Below are positions 8,805 through 15,700 of a stretch of 34,259 nt of DNA, piece after piece. The notes under the pieces were generated by a model. That model worked only from the letters and a program-made list of their open reading frames with translations. It was not told the origin of the DNA and searched no databases. Source of the DNA: Pseudomonadota bacterium (lineage in GTDB: Bacteria > Desulfobacterota > Desulfobulbia > Desulfobulbales > Desulfocapsaceae); assembly GCA_018821785.1 (NCBI GenBank), contig JAHJLI010000282.1, positions 1 to 34,259 on the forward strand, given 5' to 3'. A program made the translations under genes and the position numbers. Within the stretch, counting starts at the first letter, position 1. Each line of letters begins with the position of its first letter.

Positions 8805-9787
8805 CAGTTGCCTGCCGCTTTTTGTTTTGCCTGGGGATAGAAGGCTGCGTTAAGCTCCTCAATCCCGTCCAGGATGCGCAGGGTGGGGCGCGATACCAGG
8901 GCCTCGGCAACGAGGAGGATTTTTCCTTCACGCACCGCCTTGATCGCCTGAAAGCCCGGTTCGTCCCTGATGATCGTTTCATTCACCGGGTTCATCTTGC
9001 CCTCCTGGGCAAGAAAGATATCGATCTCCCCGCCGTGACTGAGCAAGCGTTCCTTGCCGTAGGCGGCGATATTGGTCTCCCGGACCTGTTCGGCATCGGC
9101 GGCAAGGTTAATGCCGCCGGCCTGCTCCAGGACATAGATGGCAATGCTGTCTTGGGCAAAGGTCTTCATCTTGCTGTGAATCGATTCAAAATAGACCCTT
9201 GGCCGCTGGCCTGGGGCAATATTCTGCAGACGTTTTTGCACCTCGGTAAGACGGGTGTTGAAGGTGGTGATCATCGCCTCCGCCTGTTTTTCCCGGCCGG
9301 TGATGGTTCCGAGAGTTCTCCAGTAGTCAAAGATCTCATCGATATTATTGGGTTGCAGGGAAATAACAGCAATACCTGCCTGTCTTAGCTTGTTGATAAA
9401 TTCCGGATAAGAGCGTTCGATCATCGGCCGCACCAGCACCAGATCAGGGCCGGTGGCAATGAATTTTTCCGGATCTTCACGGTAGGAAAAGGCGGGTTTG
9501 CCAAGAATGGCGGGCGGAAAGTCATCACCCTTGCCAATTCCGACCAGCAGTGCCTCGGCTCCGAGACTGCAAAGATTTTCTGTGTGGGCGGAATAAAGAG
9601 AAATGATTTTCGTGAACGGTTTTTCGATATGTATCTTTTGCCCGGAACTGTCGATTACCGTTTTGCTGTTTTCCGCAAGAGCACCCTGGGTCTGGCAGAG
9701 ACAGCAGGTCAGGATCAGCAGCCACAGGACGACGGTGGACAAAAAGGAGGTGAAATATGGGCGTGGGTCAGTCATCTTAAAGCTCAC
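8804..9787 (-). CDS. btuF: ABC transporter periplasmic binding protein, BtuF-like
   Basis: This is a TroA/FepB/BtuF-type periplasmic substrate-binding protein of 327 residues. It has an N-terminal hydrophobic segment (about 14-35) and a plausible signal peptidase I site after GALA. The CC and C residues near the end of the hydrophobic stretch do not form a clear lipobox. The mature part begins with the usual IDSSGQKIHIEKPFTKIISL pattern, and PDLVLVRP follows in the N-lobe. The start is a GTG overlapping the btuD stop (GTGA); an ATG four codons later (9775) is equally possible. The substrate is inferred to be a corrinoid from the neighbouring cobalamin genes. Haem or Fe-siderophore uptake uses the same fold and cannot be excluded from sequence alone. 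Confidence 0.85.
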   Translation of the reverse strand: MSFKMTDPRPYFTSFLSTVVLWLLILTCCLCQTQGALAENSKTVIDSSGQKIHIEKPFTKIISLYSAHTENLCSLGAEALLVGIGKGDDFPPAILGKPAFSYREDPEKFIATGPDLVLVRPMIERSYPEFINKLRQAGIAVISLQPNNIDEIFDYWRTLGTITGREKQAEAMITTFNTRLTEVQKRLQNIAPGQRPRVYFESIHSKMKTFAQDSIAIYVLEQAGGINLAADAEQVRETNIAAYGKERLLSHGGEIDIFLAQEGKMNPVNETIIRDEPGFQAIKAVREGKILLVAEALVSRPTLRILDGIEELNAAFYPQAKQKAAGN

Positions 9788-10575
9788 TCAAAATATTGAA
9801 AACTTACCTGATGGGCCTGATTATACGGATCGATAGCCACTTGGGTCTGGACATCGAAAACCTCGGCAATGGTTGTCGCGGTCATCGTTTCCGAAGTTGG
9901 TCCGTGCTGCTGCAATCGGCCGTCCTTCATGAAAATGAGATAATCGCAGTAGGCCGCCGCCAGGTTGAGGTTATGGATGACGGCGATGATTGTCCGGCCT
10001 TCCTCGCGGACGAGCTTGCGGGCGAGATTGAAGATCTGCAGGGTATATTTGACATCAAGACTCGACGTCGCCTCATCAAAGAGCAGCACCGGCGTATCTT
10101 GAGCCAGAGCTCTTGCCACCACCACTCGCTGTTTCTGGCCACCGGACAGGGTGTTGGTATAGCGGTCGCGCAGTTCTTCGATACCGATGGTAGCCATGGC
10201 CCGGTCGACTGCCTGCCAGTCTTTCTCGGCAGGGCTGGAAAACCTGTCAATATGCGGATGCCTGCCCATAAGGACAATTTCTTCAACGGTAAACCCGAAA
10301 CCGATATCAAATTCCTGCGGTACGAGAGCCAATCGGCGGGCCAGATCACGTTTGTTATAGGTAGGTAGCGGTTTTTCCTGGAATGTAATGCTGCCGGTCA
10401 GCGGTTTTTTGCAGCCGGTGAGGAGATCAAGAAAAGTCGTTTTGCCGCAGCCGTTCGGACCGACGATGCCGTAAAATTTGCCGGGACTGAGAGCCAGGTG
10501 GATATCGTCCAGAACCAGAGGGCCGGTATAGGCAAAAGACACCCCTTCAACGCAGAACAGACAAGGGCTACTCAT
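9784..10575 (-). CDS. btuD: ABC transporter ATP-binding protein, BtuD-like
   Basis: This ATPase of the FecE/BtuD group powers the importer formed with the adjacent permease. The 263-residue product has Walker A GPNGCGKT (39-46), the signature LSGGQ (143-147) and Walker B LLFDEAT (164-170). The frame is open to 10647, but I chose the ATG at 10575. It overlaps the permease stop by eight bases (ATGAGTAG), mirrors the other operon junctions, and starts just before the first ABC strand. The longer version would add 24 serine-rich residues. Next downstream is the binding protein, completing a BtuCDF-type set. Confidence 0.9.
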   Translation of the reverse strand: MSSPCLFCVEGVSFAYTGPLVLDDIHLALSPGKFYGIVGPNGCGKTTFLDLLTGCKKPLTGSITFQEKPLPTYNKRDLARRLALVPQEFDIGFGFTVEEIVLMGRHPHIDRFSSPAEKDWQAVDRAMATIGIEELRDRYTNTLSGGQKQRVVVARALAQDTPVLLFDEATSSLDVKYTLQIFNLARKLVREEGRTIIAVIHNLNLAAAYCDYLIFMKDGRLQQHGPTSETMTATTIAEVFDVQTQVAIDPYNQAHQVSFQYFE

Positions 10576-11608
10576 AGCTTCTACCCTTTTGTTTCTGGCG
10601 GAAGATGACGCAAAAAAATGGTCCGCCGATGAGGGCAGTGAGGACACCGATAGGCACCTCGACCGGCAACACGGCGCGGGTCAAGGTATCGGCCAGCAGC
10701 AGCAAAATGGCTCCGGCAAAGGCCGAGGCAGGCAGGAGCCTGCGGTTGTCCGGGCCAACCAGATAGCGCATCAGGTGCGGTACGATTAGACCGATAAAGC
10801 CTATGATACCGGTGACAGCCACACAGACCGCAGTCACCAGAGAGGCAGTAAGGAGAAGGATTTTTCGTACCCTGGCTGTCTCGACGCCAAGAGAGTCCGA
10901 CGATCTGCGACCAAGGCTCATGATGTTCAGGTCGCGGCCAAAGAAAAGGGTCACAGCCGCCCCGAAAAGAACGGCGCAGCCGACCAGGGCAACCCCCTTC
11001 CAGGTGCTGGAGGCAAAGCTGCCCATGAGCCAGAATATAATGATTGCTACTTGCTCGTCGGCCAGATATTTCAAGAAACTGATGCCGGCGGAAAGGATGG
11101 CCCCGACAATCACCCCTGATAAAATAAGAGTTTGTGCCGAGATTAGGCCGTTGAAGGTGGAAAGACGCATGACCGTCAGCAAGGTAAGAATCGCCCCGAC
11201 AAAGGCGAACAGGGGTGTGGAGAAATGGCCAAACAGGGTGATGTTGGCCAGGAGGGCAAGCGAGGCGCCGAAGGCGGCGCCGCTGGAAATCCCTAAGGTG
11301 TAAGGGTCGGCCAAGGGGTTGAGAAGAATGCCCTGATAGATGACACCGCTCATTGCCAGGCCCGCCCCAACCAAGGCGGCCGTGAGGATGCGCGGCAGGC
11401 GGACATCCATGACCACATAGGGCACGGTTTTTTCCAAACCGTCAACCAGGGCCTCATTGCCCAAAAGGTGGGCACCGATTACCCGGAAAATATTCTCTGG
11501 GCCGATGGCCATGTAACCCATGCCGGTTGAGACGATGATAGTCAGCACCGTACAGGCGGCAAGGAGGAGGGTCAGCAGAAAGAATTTCTTATTCGAATGA
11601 CGGAGCAT
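10568..11608 (-). CDS. btuC: ABC transporter permease, FecCD/BtuC family
   Basis: This inner-membrane permease has about ten predicted transmembrane segments in 346 residues. Family features include the GxxYQGILLNPLADPYTLGISSGA region, in which NPLADP and LGISSGA are hallmarks, and GLIVPHLMR near the C-terminus, which contacts the ATPase. It starts 36 bases after the Gate-domain gene and overlaps btuD by eight bases. The gene order, with a B12 biosynthesis operon directly following, makes corrinoid uptake the most economical role. Family members also carry iron-siderophores and haem. Confidence 0.92.
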   Translation of the reverse strand: MLRHSNKKFFLLTLLLAACTVLTIIVSTGMGYMAIGPENIFRVIGAHLLGNEALVDGLEKTVPYVVMDVRLPRILTAALVGAGLAMSGVIYQGILLNPLADPYTLGISSGAAFGASLALLANITLFGHFSTPLFAFVGAILTLLTVMRLSTFNGLISAQTLILSGVIVGAILSAGISFLKYLADEQVAIIIFWLMGSFASSTWKGVALVGCAVLFGAAVTLFFGRDLNIMSLGRRSSDSLGVETARVRKILLLTASLVTAVCVAVTGIIGFIGLIVPHLMRYLVGPDNRRLLPASAFAGAILLLLADTLTRAVLPVEVPIGVLTALIGGPFFCVIFRQKQKGRSYE

Positions 11609-11644
11609 GGTTTCGGTGTGTTGAGTGAAATCGCTATAAAATAA

Positions 11645-12604
11645 TCAAGCCAGAAAATAGTAAAGAAACGCCACCAGGACCACGCAAAGGGCTCGCACCA
11701 CTTGGCTTACGCCGACCAGTTGCAGGGCCAGCTTTGGCGAATAAATACCTGTATAATAGGGCAGTTGATGGCGAACAGCCCGGATCGGTGTCGACAGGAT
11801 ATTGCCAACCAAAAGCGCCAGAACCACTTCCTTGGTAGTAAGACTGTTTTCGGCCAGGAGGACGCTTGCAGCTGCAAGGCCTGCAGAAAACTCGGTGGTC
11901 ACATGGAGAACAACAATGCCGAGGCTTTGCGGATTGAGCCAGGCCAAAAACCATGCCTTGGCGGCAATATACTCTTCAAGTCGGGTAAATAGACCATATC
12001 TATTCAAAAGAAAAAAGAGGATATACACCGGGATCATGAACAGCATAACCTTGCCGATCCGCTTTTTCAGCCTCTTAAAACTCTTTGCCAGGGCATCCCG
12101 CCAGCCGATTTTCGTCTGCCCCGGTGTGGTAACACAGTCTGCCCCGTCACTTGCCGGTAGGGTTAGACGACCGACCAAGATAACCACAAAGGTCTGGAGG
12201 AGAGAGGCGGCAAAGGTCAACCCGACGTACAAAAAAGCGCCGCTTTTAATCATCGGCGCGGTGAGAAAAAAGACCGTTGGCAGGTGCAGAAAAAAGCGCG
12301 GCAGCGAGTTGAAAAGATTGGCAAGGTACAGCTCGGTTTTGCTCATCAGCCCCTTGTCATAGGCCTCGGCGAGCATGGTGTTGGAAGAAACCCCCGAGAC
12401 AAAAGCGATGGTAAAACTGGCCCCGGTGACCGACGACAACCGGCCCATTCTTAGCAGGGGGCGAACAACCGCAGCCAGCCGATGCGTCCAGTTGAGGCTT
12501 TCGATGAAATTAGCAATAAAGAGACCAATGGTGATGAAGAAGGCGATTCTGGCGATCGGCAGGATGATCTGCGGCCAAAGTTGGGAGAAGAGATCCTGTT
12601 CCAT
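11645..12604 (-). CDS. Gate (nucleoside recognition) domain membrane protein
   Basis: This is a 319-residue integral membrane protein with about eight hydrophobic segments. It carries two Gate-like halves, resembling the SpmA/SpmB and nucleoside-transporter gate fold (family known; specific function not). The half signatures SGVSSNTMLAEAYDKG and NLFNSLPRF in the first half, and LLVGNILSTPIRAVRHQLP in the second, are recognisable. It is the first gene of the minus-strand cobalamin operon, 36 bases before btuC. No strong ribosome site precedes the ATG; a small GCGGG-TTAT-CCCGC hairpin lies at 12624-12637. From position I infer a role in cobalt, corrinoid or precursor movement, but nothing in the sequence proves a substrate. 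Confidence 0.75.
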   Translation of the reverse strand: MEQDLFSQLWPQIILPIARIAFFITIGLFIANFIESLNWTHRLAAVVRPLLRMGRLSSVTGASFTIAFVSGVSSNTMLAEAYDKGLMSKTELYLANLFNSLPRFFLHLPTVFFLTAPMIKSGAFLYVGLTFAASLLQTFVVILVGRLTLPASDGADCVTTPGQTKIGWRDALAKSFKRLKKRIGKVMLFMIPVYILFFLLNRYGLFTRLEEYIAAKAWFLAWLNPQSLGIVVLHVTTEFSAGLAAASVLLAENSLTTKEVVLALLVGNILSTPIRAVRHQLPYYTGIYSPKLALQLVGVSQVVRALCVVLVAFLYYFLA

Positions 12605-12806
12605 GATGATCGTGTCAGGATTAGCGGGTTATCCCGCCGCTGCAGCCGTCCTGGGACTTGCGGCAAGCGGCGATACGTTCAGTATAATTCAGGGCGATAC
12701 TACACCCCATGAAGAAGAAAGCAAACAGATATTATCGTCTTCCGACCGAGGGCCGAATGGGATGAGGTTGAGGCTATTGCGGTGATGAATCAGTCGATAA
12801 AAACAG

Positions 12807-12835
12807 TTGATTTCCCTTTCACGGCTTGTTACTTT
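12807..12835 (+). promoter_or_regulatory. Sigma70-like promoter for cbiK-cbiL
   Basis: TTGATT (12807-12812), a 17-base spacer and TACTTT (12830-12835) form a reasonable -35/-10 pair. A start about seven bases later (near 12842) would fall immediately before the first conserved bases of the cobalamin riboswitch, which supports the assignment. Confidence 0.55.
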
Positions 12836-12844
12836 GCGGCAATG

Positions 12845-13022
12845 TTTCAGGTGCTTTCCCCCATCATCGGGGTGATCAAAAAAAGCTCAAAAGGGAACCT
12901 CGTGAGAGTCGAGGACGGGCCCGCCGCTGTAACCGGGTACAAATTTCACGGAAAACCACTGGGAGATTCTCCTGGGAAGGTGTGAAAGATGGCTGATCCG
13001 GAAGTCAGAAGACCTGCCTGAA
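12845..13022 (+). promoter_or_regulatory. Cobalamin riboswitch (adenosylcobalamin-binding leader)
   Basis: The conserved blocks of the cobalamin riboswitch appear in order. They are an opening TCAGGTGC, then AAAAGGGAA around 12889, GTGAGAGTC, the B12 box CCGCCGCTGTAA (12921-12932), the CACTGGGA...CTGGGAAGGTG arm, and the closing CCGGAAGTCAGAAGACCTGCC (12998-13018). It lies 130 bases upstream of cbiK on the same strand. High intracellular adenosylcobalamin would be expected to bind it and reduce expression of cbiK-cbiL. The divergent uptake/biosynthesis operon shows no such element in the 200 bases before its first gene. Confidence 0.95.
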
Positions 13023-13086
13023 ATGTGTGTATTGGCTTATCCCGTGGAAAAGGATGCTTCAATCGATACGAGGACAACAGGGACTC

Positions 13087-13118
13087 CCCGGATCATCATC
13101 ATGATTCGGGTTTTTTTT
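13087..13118 (+). terminator. Intrinsic terminator of the riboswitch expression platform
   Basis: CCCGGATCAT (13087-13096) pairs with ATGATTCGGG (13101-13110) through a 4-nt loop, with one G-U wobble, and is followed at once by eight T residues. It sits between the cobalamin aptamer and the AGGAGG ribosome site of cbiK at 13142-13147. This makes transcription attenuation the likely mode of control. The left arm (13088-13095) is also perfectly complementary to TGATCCGG at 12994-13001, inside the aptamer 3' end, which gives a candidate antiterminator pairing. Confidence 0.85.
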
Positions 13119-13154
13119 ATTCTCCGGATCAAAATTTATTAAGGAGGATGTCCC

Positions 13155-14141
13155 ATGTTTCAAACTATCGGCAGAATTATTCTCATTACTTTTTTCACCC
13201 TGCATCTTATCGCCCTATCGGCCACTGCCTCTGGTAATAAACCGCCTGAGGGGAAAACGGCGATACTTTTGGCAAGTTTCGGCACCACCGTGCCGTCCGG
13301 CGTCAACGCGCTCGAAAATATCACCGAACAAGTGCGAAAGGCCTATCCGGGAACTGAGGTTCGCATCACCTTCACCTCGAACATGGTTCGAGCGGTCTGG
13401 AAAAAACGTCGGACTGAAGCTCAAAAGTGGCTCGGAATGGGTATTCCCGAGGAGATCCTCAATGTTAAAAACATCATCCAGGCCATGGGTGACCTGCAGG
13501 AAGACGGCTATCGTAATATCATTGTTCAACCAACCCATATGTTTTATATGGAACAGTCGTATGACTTGAATAACTATATCAGCGCCCTAGGTTCGATAAA
13601 AACTCTGAAAAGCAAATGGCGGCCGTTTGATACTGTGGTTATGGGCCGTCCGGCCTTAGGAGCGCCTGGCGACAAATACAGCTACCACGAGGATGTCGAC
13701 CGGGTTATAAAATCCTTGGCCGGCGACGTGGAAATGGCTCGAAAAGAAGGGGCAAATCTCCTCTACATGGGGCATGGCAACGAATACTGGTCGACCGGTA
13801 TATATGCGGAAACGGAAAAGAAAATGCGTGCCGCTTATCCCGATACGGAAATTTTTATCGGCGTGGTTGAAGGAACACCGTCCATCGATGATTTGCTGCC
13901 TGCATTGAAGGGCACCAAATCAAAAAAAATCATCCTCAAGCCCTTTATGATTACCGCCGGGGATCACGCGGTTAATGATATGGCAGGGGCGGAAGGGGAT
14001 TCGTGGAAAACGATACTGACCGCCGAGGGCTATAGCGTGCAGCCGGTGCTTGAAGGACTGGGATCAAATCCCGGCTTTGTTGCTCTGTTTGTGGAGAATA
14101 TCGCTGATGCCGCAAAAGAAGGTGGGCTCATCCTGAAATAG
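13155..14141 (+). CDS. cbiK: Sirohydrochlorin cobaltochelatase CbiK, exported form
   Basis: CbiK inserts Co2+ into sirohydrochlorin to commit it to cobalamin. The 328-residue product has a clear N-terminal signal peptide (hydrophobic core about residues 8-22, possible cleavage after SATA). This matches the periplasmic CbiKP form described in Desulfovibrio vulgaris rather than the cytoplasmic enzyme. The chelatase core shows LASFGTT (39-45), MGHGNEYW with His207, and AGDHAVNDMAG with His271, the likely metal-binding histidines; Glu239 lies in GVVEGTPS. A strong AGGAGG precedes the ATG. The gene is controlled by the cobalamin riboswitch and followed by cbiL. It is odd that an exported chelatase heads the first step of a cytoplasmic pathway; a periplasmic role in metal or tetrapyrrole handling is possible. 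Confidence 0.93.
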   Translation: MFQTIGRIILITFFTLHLIALSATASGNKPPEGKTAILLASFGTTVPSGVNALENITEQVRKAYPGTEVRITFTSNMVRAVWKKRRTEAQKWLGMGIPEEILNVKNIIQAMGDLQEDGYRNIIVQPTHMFYMEQSYDLNNYISALGSIKTLKSKWRPFDTVVMGRPALGAPGDKYSYHEDVDRVIKSLAGDVEMARKEGANLLYMGHGNEYWSTGIYAETEKKMRAAYPDTEIFIGVVEGTPSIDDLLPALKGTKSKKIILKPFMITAGDHAVNDMAGAEGDSWKTILTAEGYSVQPVLEGLGSNPGFVALFVENIADAAKEGGLILK

Positions 14142-14239
14142 ATCAGCGGTCGATCAAGACCGGCTGCAACTCAGCAGGGTGGCTGATGGTAATTCGGTTA
14201 CCCTGGTTTGTCGGTAAAAAATTTGTTGGAAGGTGGAAT

Positions 14240-14965
14240 ATGCAGGGAACGTTTTATGTGGTCGGTATGGGACCGGGAGATCCGCAGCTCATGACTTTGA
14301 AAGCTGCGGCAATCCTGAAAAAATGTGCGATCTGGTTTGTTCCCTCTGCTTTTGAGAACGGTGGCAGCATGGCCCTGAAGATCGCTGCAGGCGTCGTTAG
14401 CCAGGAAGGAAAAACCATCCTCAGCCACCGTTTCCCCATGAAAATGGTGCATCGGGGGCAATCGCCCGACCCTGAGGTGAAAAGCGCCTGGCAAGAGGCG
14501 GCAAAGACCATTATGGCTTGCCTTCAGGAAGGAAAGGATGTGGTTTTTCCAACACTTGGCGACCCGGCCATCTACTCGACCGGGTTTTATGTATGTGAAA
14601 CCCTGCAGGAATTCGGTTCCCCCTTCACTGTCGAGATCGTCCCCGGTGTCTCCGCTATCGGAGCCTCTTCCGCTGCCGCCGCCGTGCCGCTCTGTCTCGG
14701 TGACGAGAGACTGGTAGTGATTCCCGCGACCTTTGAGAACGAACGCATTCGCGAACTGCTGAATCTTTGCGATGTGGTGGTGTTCATGAAGGTGCATAAA
14801 GTTATGGCCCGCCTGGTCGGCCTGCTTGAGGAATTGGGCCTTGCCGACAAGGCCGTGCTCGTTGAACGCTGCAGCCTGGAAGATCAGAAAATCTGGGCCG
14901 ACGTCCGCGATGCGGTCGACCAGGAAATCCATTATTTTTCAACGATGGTGGTGCGCAAGGGTTGA
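14240..14965 (+). CDS. cbiL: Cobalt-precorrin-2 C20-methyltransferase
   Basis: CbiL methylates C20 of cobalt-factor II/precorrin-2, the step after cobalt insertion. The 241-residue protein shows the tetrapyrrole methylase motifs GMGPGDP (9-15) and PTLGDPAIYST (104-114), and VPGVSAIGASSAA typical of CobI/CbiL. I set the start at the ATG at 14240, preceded by GGAAGGTGG and beginning directly with the conserved MQGTFYVVG strand; the frame is open to 14186 without similarity. It lies about 100 bases after cbiK and most likely shares its riboswitch-controlled transcript. Its other pathway partners are on the divergent operon. Confidence 0.94.
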   Translation: MQGTFYVVGMGPGDPQLMTLKAAAILKKCAIWFVPSAFENGGSMALKIAAGVVSQEGKTILSHRFPMKMVHRGQSPDPEVKSAWQEAAKTIMACLQEGKDVVFPTLGDPAIYSTGFYVCETLQEFGSPFTVEIVPGVSAIGASSAAAAVPLCLGDERLVVIPATFENERIRELLNLCDVVVFMKVHKVMARLVGLLEELGLADKAVLVERCSLEDQKIWADVRDAVDQEIHYFSTMVVRKG

Positions 14966-14981
14966 GGCACTTATCCTGTTT

Positions 14982-15041
14982 TCCGGGGTTAGACGCTCAT
15001 TTTTTGAAGGTTGTTGCCGAGCCCCGGACAAAGAATGAGCG
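14982..15041. repeat. Two interlocked inverted repeats (pseudoknot order)
   Basis: Between convergent cbiL and the amidase gene, TCCGGGG (14982-14988) pairs with CCCCGGA (15022-15028), and CGCTCATT (14994-15001) pairs with AATGAGCG (15034-15041). The order is A-B-A'-B' rather than nested, with exactly five bases between A and B and five between A' and B'. Either hairpin alone can form, or both together as an H-type pseudoknot. CCGTTTTT follows on the plus strand, so a terminator role for cbiL is one option. Confidence 0.55.
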
Positions 15042-15077
15042 CCGTTTTTGGCATCCAGAAAGAGAAACCAGCAACCG

Positions 15078-15647
15078 TTAGCCATGGTTGAACCAAAATT
15101 CCGGATTTACAATCTTTGCAATAGTATGGACCACGGCATCACGAATTTGGGCATTGAGCAATTTTTCGCGATCCTGGTCATTGGCGATGAATCCCAATTC
15201 AACAAGTACAGCGGTACCCTCGAACTTAAGGACGGCAAGGTCGGTTCGCATTTTGATCTTTCGATTACGTATCTTGGTTACATCGACCAGCGCATCCTGG
15301 AGTTTTTGCGCTAAAGCTTTGCTGCCCGGATTGCCGTAGAGAACCTCCAGACCATTTGCGGTGTCGTCGTCAAAATCATTCAGATGCAAGGATATCAAGA
15401 CATCACAGCCGGCAGCCTTGGCCATGGAGGCACGTCTGCCGACGGGTGTGTGATCCGTCTCATCGTCTCGAGTCATGAAAACATCTAACTGCTGGGCACG
15501 CAACACGTCCTTTAGGGCGAGTCCATATCGAAGGGCAATGCTTGCTTCCTGATACTCAAAACCGTTCTCAAAATGCGTAGCACCCGGATCATAGATGCCG
15601 AGTTTACGATTACTCATACCATGGCCGGGATCAATACAGCTTTTCAT
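15078..15647 (-). CDS. N-acetylmuramoyl-L-alanine amidase (Amidase_3)
   Basis: This is a zinc amidase of the AmiC/CwlM fold, which cuts the bond between MurNAc and L-Ala of peptidoglycan. The 189-residue protein is essentially the catalytic domain alone. Zinc and catalytic residues are in place: DPGHG (His9), YQEA (Glu34), SLHLND (His88) and VELGF (Glu150). There is no signal peptide, transmembrane segment or cell-wall-binding domain, which is unusual for a host cell-wall enzyme and more like endolysins or secreted effectors. A good AAGGAG precedes the ATG. It lies 53 bases after the peptidase-hydrolase gene and is probably co-transcribed with it. Confidence 0.88.
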   Translation of the reverse strand: MKSCIDPGHGMSNRKLGIYDPGATHFENGFEYQEASIALRYGLALKDVLRAQQLDVFMTRDDETDHTPVGRRASMAKAAGCDVLISLHLNDFDDDTANGLEVLYGNPGSKALAQKLQDALVDVTKIRNRKIKMRTDLAVLKFEGTAVLVELGFIANDQDREKLLNAQIRDAVVHTIAKIVNPEFWFNHG

Positions 15648-15700
15648 AAGATTTGCTCCTTTTTATGAACTTTACCGGTTCATTACTATCATAAAGAATA

